From positions 286,151-350,150 of the forward strand of contig NZ_LMDM01000048.1 of assembly GCF_001425825.1 (NCBI RefSeq): a stretch of DNA of 64,000 bases, read 5' to 3'. A program made the translations under genes and the position numbers. Numbering within the stretch: the stretch's first letter is position 1; every line of letters starts with the position of its first letter. The DNA comes from Rhizobacter sp. Root1238 (GTDB lineage: Bacteria > Pseudomonadota > Gammaproteobacteria > Burkholderiales > Burkholderiaceae_C). The notes beneath the pieces were generated by a model. The model did not search any database and was not told the origin of the DNA. It saw only the letters and a list, made by a program, of their open reading frames with translations. Of this stretch, positions 36,174 to 45,118 are shown piece by piece.

Positions 36174-39100
36174 ATGCAAGACCTCGGGCCGGACCACGCC
36201 GAAGAGGAAGCGGGCACGGAACTCTCGGACGGCATTGCGCCGGGAGACGACCGGTTGCCGGTGATCGGCCTGGGCGGTTCGGCCGGCGGCATTCCGGCGC
36301 TGACGGCGTTCTTCCGCACCGTGCCGCCCAACCCGGGCGCCGCGTTCGTCGTGATCCTGCACCTGTCGCCCGAGCACGAGAGCACGCTGGCCGAGCTGCT
36401 GCAGCGCCACACCTCGCTGCGCGTGGTGCAGGTGCGCGAGACGGTGCAGATCGAGGCCGACACCGTCTACGTGATCGCGCCGCGCAACGCACTGCGCATG
36501 GTCGACGAGACGCTGCAGCCGGGCAAGCTGCCGGTGGAGCGCAGCGGGTCGATCGCGGTCGACCTGTTCTTCCGCACGCTGGCCGACACGCACGGCCCGC
36601 AGGCGGTCGCAGTGGTGCTGTCGGGCGCCGACAGCGACGGCGCGATCGGCATCAAGCGCATCAAGGAGCGCGGCGGGCTGGCCATCGCGCAGGACCCCGA
36701 CGAAGCCGAGCACCCGGGCATGCCGCTCGCGGCGATCGCGACCGGCATGGTCGACTGGGTGCTGCCGGTCGCCGACATCGCGCAACGGGTGCTCGACTAC
36801 GCCCGGCTCGCATCGCAGCTGCACCTGCCGCCCGAACAGGGCGAGGCGGCCTTGCCGAACGCGCCGAACCTGAACGGCGAGGCCGAGCTGCGCGACGTGC
36901 TGAGCTTTCTGCGCACCCGCACCGGCCGCGATTTCTCGAACTACAAGCGCGCGACCATCCTGCGCCGCATCGCGCGGCGAATGATGGTCAATGGCGTGCA
37001 CGAACTGGCGGACTACATGCGCTGCCTGCGCACGCTGCCCGGCGAAGCCGGCGCGCTGCTGCAGGACCTGCTGATCAGCGTCACCAACTTCTTCCGCGAC
37101 GCCGACTGCTTCACGGCGCTGGAGATGCACATCCCGCACCTGTTCCAGCACAAGACGCCGAACGACTCGGTGCGCGTCTGGGTGGCGGCCTGCGCGACCG
37201 GCGAAGAGGCCTACTCGATCGCGATCCTGCTGGCCGAGCAGGCCCGCAGGCTCAGCTCGCCGCCGGCGATCCAGATCTTCGCGACCGACCTCGACGAAGA
37301 GGCGATCCGCGTCGCGCGCGACGGCGTCTACCCGCTGTCGATCTCGGCCGACGTGTCGGAAGAGCGGCTGCGGACCTTCTTCACGAAGGAGCACCGCGGC
37401 TACCGCGTGCGGCGCGAACTGCGCGAGATGGTGCTGTTCGCGGCGCACGACCTGCTGAAGGATTCGCCGTTCTCGCGGCTCAGCCTGATGTCGTGCCGCA
37501 ACCTGCTGATCTACCTGAACCGCGAAGCGCAGCACCGGGTGTTCGAGACCGCGCACTTCGCGCTGCTGCCCGAAGGCCGGCTGTTCCTCGGTGCCTCGGA
37601 GACGGTGGAAGACGACAGCCCGTACTTCTTCACGCTCGACAAGAAGCACCGCATCCATGCGCCGCGGCCGGTGTCGCGCGCAACCATGCCGGTGCCGAGC
37701 GGGGCCGGCACCATCGCCCGGGCGCTGGAGCTGCAGAGCGCGGCGCGCGGCGGCCCGGTGATCCCGACCGGCGGCGCGTTCCCGCGCGAACCGCACGTCG
37801 AACGCCCGCCGGCCGATGCGAACGGCCGCTCGATCTCGTGGGCCGAGCTGCATTTCAAGATGATCGAGATGCTGGCCGCACCGTCGATCCTGATCGACGC
37901 GCAGCACGAGATCGTCCACCTGTCGGACAGCGCCGGTCGGCTGTTGCAGTTCGCCGGCGGCGAACCGAGCCGCAACCTGCTGCGCGCCATCCACCCGGCA
38001 CTGCGCGTCGAGCTGCGGGCCGCGCTGTACAAGGCGGCGCTCGGCAACGAGCGCAGCACCGTGCCGGCGCTGACGGTCGACCTCGACGGCGTGGAGGTCG
38101 CGGTGCGCATCGGCGTGCAGCCGATGACCCAGGTGGTCCCCGGCATGATGCTGGTGCTGCTCGACACGGTACCGCTCGACGAGATCGTCGAGCCGGCGCA
38201 GCGCCCGCCGGTGCCGGTCGAGCCCGACCCGTTGTCGCACCACCTCGACCGCGAACTGGTGCGGCTGAAGGCCCACCTGCGCGACACCGTCGAGCAGTAC
38301 GAGGCCTCGACCGAGGAGCTGAAGGCCAGCAACGAAGAACTGCAGGCGATGAACGAGGAGTTGCGCTCGGCCAGCGAGGAGCTCGAGACCAGCCGCGAGG
38401 AACTGCAGTCGATCAACGAGGAACTGACCACCGTCAACCACGAGCTGAAGGCCAAGGTCGACGAGCTCGGCCATGCCAACAGCGACATGCAGAACCTGAT
38501 GGACGCGACGGCCATCGCCACCGTGTTCCTCGACCGCGACCTGCGCATCACCCGCTACACGCCGTCGGCCGTCGAGCTGTTCAACCTGATCCCGACCGAC
38601 GTCGGCCGCCCGCTGGCGCACCTGACCAACCACCTGAACTACCCGACGCTCGACACCGACGCGCGGCGCGTGCTGCAGGGGCTGATCCCGATCGAGCGCG
38701 AGGTCGACGACACGCGCCAGCACTGGTACCTGGTGCGCATGCTGCCGTACCGCACGCTGGACGACCGCATCGCCGGCATCGTGCTGACGCTGGTCGACGT
38801 GACCGAGCGCAAGCGCGGCGAGACGGCGCTGAGCGCGACCGAGGAACGGCTGCGCCTGGTGGTGGACAGCGCGGTCGAGTACGCCATCTTCTCGATGGAC
38901 CTGCAGCGCCGCGTGACCTCGTGGAACGCCGGTGCCCAGCGGCTGCTGGGCTTCTCGGAGGAAGAGATCCTCGGCCAGAGCTGCGACGTGATCTTCACCG
39001 AGGAAGACCGCGCGACGGGGGCGCCGGAGCACGAGGCCGCCACCGCGCTGAGCGAGGGCCGCGCGCGCGACGAGCGCACCCACCAGCGCAAGGACGGCGA

Positions 39101-40403
39101 ACGCTTCTGGGCCAGCGGCGTGATGACGCCGATGCACGACGAGGCCGGCAACGCGATCGGCCTGGTGAAGGTGCTGCGCGACCAGACCGCCGAACGGGCG
39201 TCCACCGACGCACTGGCGCAGGGCCGCATGGAGTTGCTGCAGGCGCTCGAGGAGAAGGAGAAGGCGCGGCTCGAACTGGAAGCCGCGGATGCCGCGAAGG
39301 ACCGCTTCCTCGCGGTGCTGTCGCACGAACTGCGCAACCCGCTGGCGTCGATCGCCGGCGCGTCGGAGACGCTGGCGGTTGCGCCGCCGCGCGGCGACCC
39401 GCAATCGCGCGCGATCCGCATCCTGCGCCAGCAGGTCGGCAGCATGCGCGACCTGCTGGACGACCTGCTCGACCTGTCGCGGCTGCGGCTCGGGCGCTTC
39501 GCGATGTCGCAGCGGCGCGTCGCGTTGCGCGGCATCGTCGACGCGGCGGTCGAGACGGCCCACAGCGAGATCGAGAACCGCCGGCACGCGTTGACGGTCG
39601 AGCTGCCGGCCCGCCCGGTGGTGCTGAACGCAGACCCGTCGCGCCTGAGCCAGGTGCTGTCGAACCTGCTGATCAACGCGGCCAAGTACACCGAGGACGG
39701 CGGCCGCATCGCACTGGTCGCCCGCACCGACGGCACGGAGCTGGTGCTGACCGTCACCGACAACGGCCGCGGCCTCGACGAGAAGGCGACGGTGTCGATG
39801 TTCGACATGTTCTGGCAGAGCGAGGTGCAGACCCGCAGTGCGCACAGCATGGGCATCGGCCTGTCGCTGGTGCGCAGCATCGTGCAGATGCACGGCGGCA
39901 CGGTCACGGCGCGCAGCGCCGGCCCCGGCCACGGCAGCGAGTTCACCGTGCGGTTGCCGCTGGCGCCGACCGGCGACGACATCGCGGTCGACGAGGACAT
40001 CTCGCCGCTCTACGACGAGGGCGAGGTCACGGTGCCGCGGCGCGTGGTGATCGCCGACGACAACGAGGACGCTCCCTGGTCGCTCGCGACGCTGCTGCAG
40101 ACCGACGGCCACGACGTGGCCTCGGCGGCCAACGGCGCCGACGCGTTGGCGCTGATCACCGAGCAGCGCCCCGACGTGGCACTGCTCGACATCGCGATGC
40201 CCGGACTGGACGGTTTCGAGGTGGCGCGGCGCGTGCGCGGCGAGGACTGGGGCCGCACGATGCTGCTGATCGCGTCCACCGGCTGGGGCGGCGAGTCCGA
40301 CCGGCAGGCCTCGTCGGCGGCCGGCTTCGATGCGCACCTGGTGAAGCCGATCGACATCGGCCGACTGAAGGAACTGATCGCGCGCTGGCGGCCGGCGGAG
40401 TGA
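36174..40403 (+). CDS. CheB-CheR-PAS-histidine kinase-receiver hybrid protein
   Basis: 1409 residues. CheB (about 20-205): Ser in GLGGSAGGIPAL, His in ILHLSPEHES, Asp in LSGADSDGAIG. CheR (about 230-475): DLLISVTNFFRD, SAM site VWVAACATGEEAYSIA, FATDLDEEAI. A PAS-like segment (about 550-655), a long Glu/Ser coiled coil (about 690-770, repeated NEELQ/SEEL units), two PAS domains, HisKA (VLSHELRNPLAS), ATPase domain (LINAAKYTEDGG, DNGRGLD, GIGLSLVRS) and a receiver (LLDIAMPGLDG, Lys in HLVKPIDIG). No membrane helix. The ATG at 36174 has AAGGGA upstream; 36153 would add seven residues. Confidence 0.9.
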   Translation: MQDLGPDHAEEEAGTELSDGIAPGDDRLPVIGLGGSAGGIPALTAFFRTVPPNPGAAFVVILHLSPEHESTLAELLQRHTSLRVVQVRETVQIEADTVYVIAPRNALRMVDETLQPGKLPVERSGSIAVDLFFRTLADTHGPQAVAVVLSGADSDGAIGIKRIKERGGLAIAQDPDEAEHPGMPLAAIATGMVDWVLPVADIAQRVLDYARLASQLHLPPEQGEAALPNAPNLNGEAELRDVLSFLRTRTGRDFSNYKRATILRRIARRMMVNGVHELADYMRCLRTLPGEAGALLQDLLISVTNFFRDADCFTALEMHIPHLFQHKTPNDSVRVWVAACATGEEAYSIAILLAEQARRLSSPPAIQIFATDLDEEAIRVARDGVYPLSISADVSEERLRTFFTKEHRGYRVRRELREMVLFAAHDLLKDSPFSRLSLMSCRNLLIYLNREAQHRVFETAHFALLPEGRLFLGASETVEDDSPYFFTLDKKHRIHAPRPVSRATMPVPSGAGTIARALELQSAARGGPVIPTGGAFPREPHVERPPADANGRSISWAELHFKMIEMLAAPSILIDAQHEIVHLSDSAGRLLQFAGGEPSRNLLRAIHPALRVELRAALYKAALGNERSTVPALTVDLDGVEVAVRIGVQPMTQVVPGMMLVLLDTVPLDEIVEPAQRPPVPVEPDPLSHHLDRELVRLKAHLRDTVEQYEASTEELKASNEELQAMNEELRSASEELETSREELQSINEELTTVNHELKAKVDELGHANSDMQNLMDATAIATVFLDRDLRITRYTPSAVELFNLIPTDVGRPLAHLTNHLNYPTLDTDARRVLQGLIPIEREVDDTRQHWYLVRMLPYRTLDDRIAGIVLTLVDVTERKRGETALSATEERLRLVVDSAVEYAIFSMDLQRRVTSWNAGAQRLLGFSEEEILGQSCDVIFTEEDRATGAPEHEAATALSEGRARDERTHQRKDGERFWASGVMTPMHDEAGNAIGLVKVLRDQTAERASTDALAQGRMELLQALEEKEKARLELEAADAAKDRFLAVLSHELRNPLASIAGASETLAVAPPRGDPQSRAIRILRQQVGSMRDLLDDLLDLSRLRLGRFAMSQRRVALRGIVDAAVETAHSEIENRRHALTVELPARPVVLNADPSRLSQVLSNLLINAAKYTEDGGRIALVARTDGTELVLTVTDNGRGLDEKATVSMFDMFWQSEVQTRSAHSMGIGLSLVRSIVQMHGGTVTARSAGPGHGSEFTVRLPLAPTGDDIAVDEDISPLYDEGEVTVPRRVVIADDNEDAPWSLATLLQTDGHDVASAANGADALALITEQRPDVALLDIAMPGLDGFEVARRVRGEDWGRTMLLIASTGWGGESDRQASSAAGFDAHLVKPIDIGRLKELIARWRPAE

Positions 40404-40428
40404 ATGGCGCCGGCGCCGCGCCGACCGG

Positions 40429-42270
40429 TCAGCGCTGGTAGACCCGCACGTAGTCGACGTCCATGCGCTGCGGGAAGGTCGTCGCGCCGTTCGGCGCGCC
40501 CGGCCAGTTGCCGCCGACCGCGACGTTCAGCAGCAGGTGGAAGCGCTTGTCGAACGGCGCCGGGAACGCGCCGCCGCTCGACCACCACTGCGTCTGCGTG
40601 TTGTACAGCGTGCCGTCGACATAGTGGCGGATGACGCCCGCTTCCCACTCGACCGCGTAGACGTGGAAGTCGTTCAGGATGCTGGTCGCCGGCACGAAGG
40701 GCTTGCCCGAGTTGGTGTTGTTCGGCCAGCTGCCGCCGTAGTGCAGCGTGCCGTAGACGGTGTTGCCGCCGGCGGCGCCGGCATTCACCGCTTCCATGAT
40801 GTCGATCTCGCCGCTGGCCGCCCAGCCGCCGTAGACCGAGTCGGACGGCAGCATCCAGAACGCCGGCCACAGGCCCTGCCCGCCCGGCAGCTTGATGCGC
40901 GCTTCCATGCGGCCGTACAGCCAGTCGCCCTTGTTCAGCGTGCGCAGCCGCGCCGACGTGTAGTCGCGGCAGCCGTCGGTCGAGCAGAAGCGCTCCTTCA
41001 GCGCCTTGATGCTCAGCACGCCGTTGGCGACGGAGGCGTTCTCGGGCCGCGCGGTGTAGTACTGCAGTTCGTTGTTGCCGCCGCCGCCGCCGTTGACCTC
41101 GAAGCCCCACTTGTTGCCGTCGATCGTGCTGCCGTTGAACTCGTCCTGCCAGACCAGGCGCCAGCCGGCCGGCGGCTGCGTGGGCGGCTGGTTCGGCGTG
41201 GTGGTGTCGCCGCTGCCGGCCGAGAAGGCCCAGCGCTGGTTGGCCTGCGTGCCGGTGCAGTCCCACTGCTGCAGCTTGCCGCCCGACGCGGTGCTCCACT
41301 CGGCGACGTCCAGGCACTTGCCGCTGTGGCGCGCGACGACCTGGTAGCCGTCGGGCGTCGCGTTGACGATGAAGCGCTGGTTGTCGCCGGCGGTGTCGGT
41401 CCACTGCGTCAGCAGCGCGCCGCTGGCGGTCGAGACGCCGGCGATGTCGAGCGACTGGTGGGTCTGCGCGTTCGAGAAGCGGTAGGCGCCGCCCTGCTCC
41501 GGCAGCACGTCGAACTTCTGCGTCTGCGCGCTGCTGCAGGTGGCCTGCACCGCCGGCGCACCGGCGGCCGTGCTGCCGCCCTGGATGTCGACGCACAGGT
41601 GCGAGTGATTCGAGCTGATCGTGTACTGCCCGACCGGCAGCGTGCCGCGGCCGGCCGTGCCCAGCGGGTAGAAGTGGTACTGCTGCGCGCCGCTGCCGTT
41701 GCAGCCCCATTGCTGGATGTTGGCGCCGTCGTTCAGCGACGCGCTGGCAACGTCGACGCACTTGCCGCTGTTGACGTTGGCCAGCACGTAGCGGTTGCCC
41801 TGCACGCGCTCGATGCGGAAGCGCTGCGCGTTGGTGCCGTTGTCGGTCCACTGCTGGACGTTGACGCCGTCGGCGGTGCCGGCCGACGCGACATCGACCG
41901 CCTTGCCGCTGCCGACGTTGACCAGCTTGTAGACGCCGGCCGACGGCTGCGAGACATCGAATGCCTGCGCCATGTTCGCGTTGCAAGTGGCCTGCTGGAT
42001 GTTGCCGCCGTCGGCGGTGCTGGCCGCGGCGACGTCGACGCACTTGCCGCTGAGCGCATTGACGATCACGTAGCGGCCAACCGGCAGCGTCGCGGTGGAG
42101 ACGCCGGCGGCGGCTTCGCGGTCGGCGCCTTGCGCGGCGGCATCGGCCTTGGCCGGCGACGCGCCGTCATCCCCGCTGCCGCAGGCCGCGACGAGCGCCG
42201 CCGCGGCGATCGCCAGCGGCAGCAATGAAATCCGGTGGCCCGCCGTGCGTGCCGTGCTGTGCGTTGTCAT
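40429..42270 (-). CDS. Secreted GH16 beta-glucanase lipoprotein with two ricin-type lectin domains
   Basis: 613 residues. Lipoprotein signal with lipobox LVAAC. Two ricin B-like trefoil lectin regions (about 60-195 and 210-355) with repeated GKCVDVA and QQW units; a Thr/Pro linker; then the GH16 catalytic domain (about 375-613) with LVWQDEFNGSTID and the active-site GEIDIMEAV (Glu-x-Asp-x2-Glu). GH16 enzymes of this type cleave beta-1,3-glucans such as laminarin or fungal wall glucan; the lectins would bind polysaccharide. Solitary gene, convergent with the chemosensory kinase. Confidence 0.9.
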   Translation of the reverse strand: MTTHSTARTAGHRISLLPLAIAAAALVAACGSGDDGASPAKADAAAQGADREAAAGVSTATLPVGRYVIVNALSGKCVDVAAASTADGGNIQQATCNANMAQAFDVSQPSAGVYKLVNVGSGKAVDVASAGTADGVNVQQWTDNGTNAQRFRIERVQGNRYVLANVNSGKCVDVASASLNDGANIQQWGCNGSGAQQYHFYPLGTAGRGTLPVGQYTISSNHSHLCVDIQGGSTAAGAPAVQATCSSAQTQKFDVLPEQGGAYRFSNAQTHQSLDIAGVSTASGALLTQWTDTAGDNQRFIVNATPDGYQVVARHSGKCLDVAEWSTASGGKLQQWDCTGTQANQRWAFSAGSGDTTTPNQPPTQPPAGWRLVWQDEFNGSTIDGNKWGFEVNGGGGGNNELQYYTARPENASVANGVLSIKALKERFCSTDGCRDYTSARLRTLNKGDWLYGRMEARIKLPGGQGLWPAFWMLPSDSVYGGWAASGEIDIMEAVNAGAAGGNTVYGTLHYGGSWPNNTNSGKPFVPATSILNDFHVYAVEWEAGVIRHYVDGTLYNTQTQWWSSGGAFPAPFDKRFHLLLNVAVGGNWPGAPNGATTFPQRMDVDYVRVYQR

Positions 42271-42463
42271 GAAAGCGCTCTCCCCCTGTGAATGCAGGCG
42301 GATTCTGGAGTTGCACGGCGAGACCGCGGACCGGGTCATTGCAACAAGCCGAAACCTGCTGACGTCGAGGGGAGCCGCGCCTTCCCAGCTGGCGGACGAT
42401 GTCCCGAGGCGTCGCGGCGATTGCGCCGTGTTACGAAAACAGGCGCAGAGACTGGAAACGCTT

Positions 42464-43939
42464 TCAGCTCGGCGCAGCGAAGCGGCCGGCCGCTTCCTGG
42501 ACCGCATCGAACACCCCCTCGGGCACGCGGTTCTGGAACTGCTTGCGCCGGTGATTCGACACCTTCCCGCCGTTGTCCAGCGCGCTCAGCACCAGCGTCG
42601 CGAGGTCGCTGCCGCGCAGGTCGAAGCGCTCGCCGACCGTCCGCACGATGGCGTCGTAGCGCGCGAGGAACTCGGTCTCCTGGCGCAGCTCGACCTCCAG
42701 TGCCTGTTCGGCCATGCGGTAGCCGAACTCGACGCAGGCCGTCGCATCCCAGTAGCGGTACAGCGACTCGTCGCCTCGGAACTGCAGGTCGTACTGACCT
42801 TCGTCGATCCAGCGCACGCCCCAGAACTCGCGCACCGGCCGCGAATAGCGTTGCAGCACCGCGAGGTAGTCGTCTTCATGCCGCTTCATCGCCACCGACA
42901 CCGGCAGCAGCGCGCCTTTCGAAAGGCGCCCGGAGCGGCACAGCGCCTGGTGAAACAGGAAGCGCGACAAGCGGCCGTTGCCGTCCATGAACGGGTGGAT
43001 GAACACGAAGCCGAACGAGACGATCGCCGCGGCGACGATCGGATCGATCAGCGTCGGCGCAGCGTTCGCGAAGGCCATCCACTCGTCCATCATCTCGGGC
43101 ACCAGATCGGGCGGCGGTGGCACGTAGGTCACGCCGGCGGCACCGCGCGCCGGGCCGCGCAGCCAGTTCTGCTCCCGGCGGAATTGCACCGCCTTCACGT
43201 GCAGGCCGCTCACGGCCGCGTTCTGCAGCTCGACCAGATGGTCCTCGCTCAACGCGGGGCCGTCGTGCGCCTGGTGCAGCAGCGCGATGAAGCGGCGCGC
43301 CTTGTCTTCGCTCGGCGCCTCGCGCTCGATCGCGAACGAATCCTCGGTTTCGTGCAGGTAGGCCCATCGCAGCGCGCGGTCGGTCATGCCGGCACCGAGC
43401 GAGTCGATGAACTCGCGCGTTCGCTCGAGCACGCCGGAGGCCATCGCCTTGTCGAGCCGGGGTGTGCGCTCGACGGTCGCGCAGTAGCGCAGCGACCCGA
43501 GGCCGTTGAAGGCAACCCGCCAGCGGGGATCGCGCCGCTCGGGGCCGGTGAGGTAGCGCGCCGGATCGAACACCGGCACCGTCTGGCCTCCGATCGCCGG
43601 CAGGTCGGACAGCATCTGCCCGGTGAAGCGCTCCCACAGGCAACAGGCCAGGCGGATGTAGGCGCCGCTCGGCGACTGCCTGAGCTGGTTCATCAGCGCC
43701 GCCGGATCCACGCGCGGCAGGGCCTGCGCGAGAATCTGCAGGTTGACGCCCTCGTGCTTCAGCGCGAACAGCAGGTGCGCCAGCGGCTGCGTCGTCTCGG
43801 GTGCAACACTGCGAGGAATGGACAGGAAGGTCTCGCCCGGTTCGATGCGCGTGACCGGCTTCAGCCAGGCCGGCTTCGCGGGCGGAAGCGCCGCAAGCGA
43901 CAGCGACTGGCGCAGGTGCTCGTACCCGACAGGCCTCAT
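42464..43939 (-). CDS. Fic family protein (AMPylase-like)
   Basis: 491 residues. The Fic core motif HPFMDGNGRLSR is complete at 315-326, with catalytic His315. Upstream, SFAIER at 201-206 resembles the inhibitory Ser-x3-Glu helix that blocks the active site in class II Fic proteins, though Gly/Asn after Glu is replaced by Arg. The N-terminal and C-terminal 150 residues are helical and unlike known toxins. Fic enzymes transfer AMP or other nucleotide parts onto proteins. No antitoxin gene is beside it. ATG 43939 is used; a longer start would cross the AT-rich promoter gap. Confidence 0.88.
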   Translation of the reverse strand: MRPVGYEHLRQSLSLAALPPAKPAWLKPVTRIEPGETFLSIPRSVAPETTQPLAHLLFALKHEGVNLQILAQALPRVDPAALMNQLRQSPSGAYIRLACCLWERFTGQMLSDLPAIGGQTVPVFDPARYLTGPERRDPRWRVAFNGLGSLRYCATVERTPRLDKAMASGVLERTREFIDSLGAGMTDRALRWAYLHETEDSFAIEREAPSEDKARRFIALLHQAHDGPALSEDHLVELQNAAVSGLHVKAVQFRREQNWLRGPARGAAGVTYVPPPPDLVPEMMDEWMAFANAAPTLIDPIVAAAIVSFGFVFIHPFMDGNGRLSRFLFHQALCRSGRLSKGALLPVSVAMKRHEDDYLAVLQRYSRPVREFWGVRWIDEGQYDLQFRGDESLYRYWDATACVEFGYRMAEQALEVELRQETEFLARYDAIVRTVGERFDLRGSDLATLVLSALDNGGKVSNHRRKQFQNRVPEGVFDAVQEAAGRFAAPS

Positions 43940-44007
43940 TTTTCTTGTCCGCTTCGAAGTTTTTTTGGATTCTAGGGACTTCTGCCCATTTTTTTTACAA
44001 AACGTCC
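43940..44007. promoter_or_regulatory. AT-rich divergent promoter region between fic and the aldolase-like gene
   Basis: This 68-bp gap has long T runs (TTTTTTTGG, ATTTTTTTTACAAA) in sharp contrast to its GC-rich surroundings. No box pair with good spacing could be fixed on either strand, but the composition suggests promoters for both genes. Neither gene has a clear ribosome site. Confidence 0.35.
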
Positions 44008-45117
44008 ATGCCCTCCACACCGCTGACCCTCGAACAACGCCAGCAGCTGCGCCGCAGCTGCACGCTGGTCGTCCCCGACTTCGCCGCGCCGACGCCGGCC
44101 GAGGAGTTCGCCCGCATGGCCGCCTGGTGCGAGGCCCACGGCGTCGAGCACGACCACTACGGCAACGGCGCGCTGGCGGCCGATTTCGAACGCAAGATCG
44201 CCGCGCTGCTCGGCAAGCCGGCGGCGGTCTTCATGCCCAGCGGCGTGATGGCGCAACTGGCTGCGCTGCGCATCCACACCGAAGCGGCACGGCTGCCGCG
44301 CTTCGGCCTGCACCCGACCTCGCACCTCGCCTTGCACGAGGAAGAAGCCTTCAGCGCGCTGCTGCAGTGCCACGCGGTGCCGGTCGGCGACCGGCTGCGG
44401 CCGATGCGCGCGTCCGACCTCGACGCGGTGCGCCAGCCGCTCGCCTGCGCGATCGTCGAGCTGCCGATCCGCGAGGCCGGCGGCCAGCTGCCCGCGTGGG
44501 ACGAGCTGCTCGCACTGCACGCCGCGGCGCAACGGCGCGCGCTGCCGCTGCACCTCGACGGCGCGCGGCTGTGGGAATGCGCGGCGTACTACCAGCGCAG
44601 CCCGGCCGAGATCGCGGCCGGCTTCGCGTCGGTCTACGTGTCGCTCTACAAGGGCATCGGCGGCGTCTCGGGCGCCATGCTGGCCGGCAGCGACGACTTC
44701 ATCGCGCAGGCCAGGCTGTGGCGCCGGCGCCTGGGCGGCACGCTCTACCACCTGAGCCCGATGCTGGTGTCGGCCGCGATGCGCTTCGACGAGCGCCTGG
44801 CGCTGATGCCGGCGCTGTACCGGCGCGCGGTCGCGCTGGCCGCCGGGCTGAATGCCATTCCCGGGCTGCGCGTGAACCCGCGCGTGCCGCAGACCAACCT
44901 GCTGCACCTGTTCTTCGACGCGCCGCCCGACGCGGTGCTCGAAGCGCGCGACACGCTCGCCGCGCAGGACCGCTGCTGGCTCTTCGGCCACGTGCGGGCG
45001 ACCGAGGTGCCAGGCTGGAGCGCGACCGAGCTTTACGTCGGCGACCGGCTGCTGCAGGCCGACGACGCGGCGGTGCTTCCGTTGTTCGCGAAGCTCGCCG
45101 CGGCGCTGCGAACCTGA
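44008..45117 (+). CDS. Threonine-aldolase-like PLP enzyme (beta-eliminating lyase family)
   Basis: 369 residues of fold-type I PLP enzyme. HYGNGALAADFERKIAALLG at the start, VFMPSGVMAQLAALRIH, LPLHLDGARLWECAAYY with the Asp that contacts the PLP nitrogen, and SLYKGIGGVSGAML with the Schiff-base Lys. These match low-specificity threonine aldolases and the beta-eliminating lyase family. It would split L-threonine or related hydroxy-amino acids to glycine and aldehyde. Single gene; stop codons of this and the CAP-domain gene are one base apart. Confidence 0.85.
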   Translation: MPSTPLTLEQRQQLRRSCTLVVPDFAAPTPAEEFARMAAWCEAHGVEHDHYGNGALAADFERKIAALLGKPAAVFMPSGVMAQLAALRIHTEAARLPRFGLHPTSHLALHEEEAFSALLQCHAVPVGDRLRPMRASDLDAVRQPLACAIVELPIREAGGQLPAWDELLALHAAAQRRALPLHLDGARLWECAAYYQRSPAEIAAGFASVYVSLYKGIGGVSGAMLAGSDDFIAQARLWRRRLGGTLYHLSPMLVSAAMRFDERLALMPALYRRAVALAAGLNAIPGLRVNPRVPQTNLLHLFFDAPPDAVLEARDTLAAQDRCWLFGHVRATEVPGWSATELYVGDRLLQADDAAVLPLFAKLAAALRT

Positions 45118-45118
45118 A

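Noticed and set aside
36129..40337. Minus-strand open frame of about 1,400 codons
   Set aside because: Antisense to the CheB-CheR-kinase gene; composition is that of a reverse-strand shadow, and the sense protein has all domain motifs.
42095..43975. Plus-strand open frame opposite the Fic gene
   Set aside because: No motif, Arg/Gln/Val-rich shadow; the Fic motif on the other strand is decisive.
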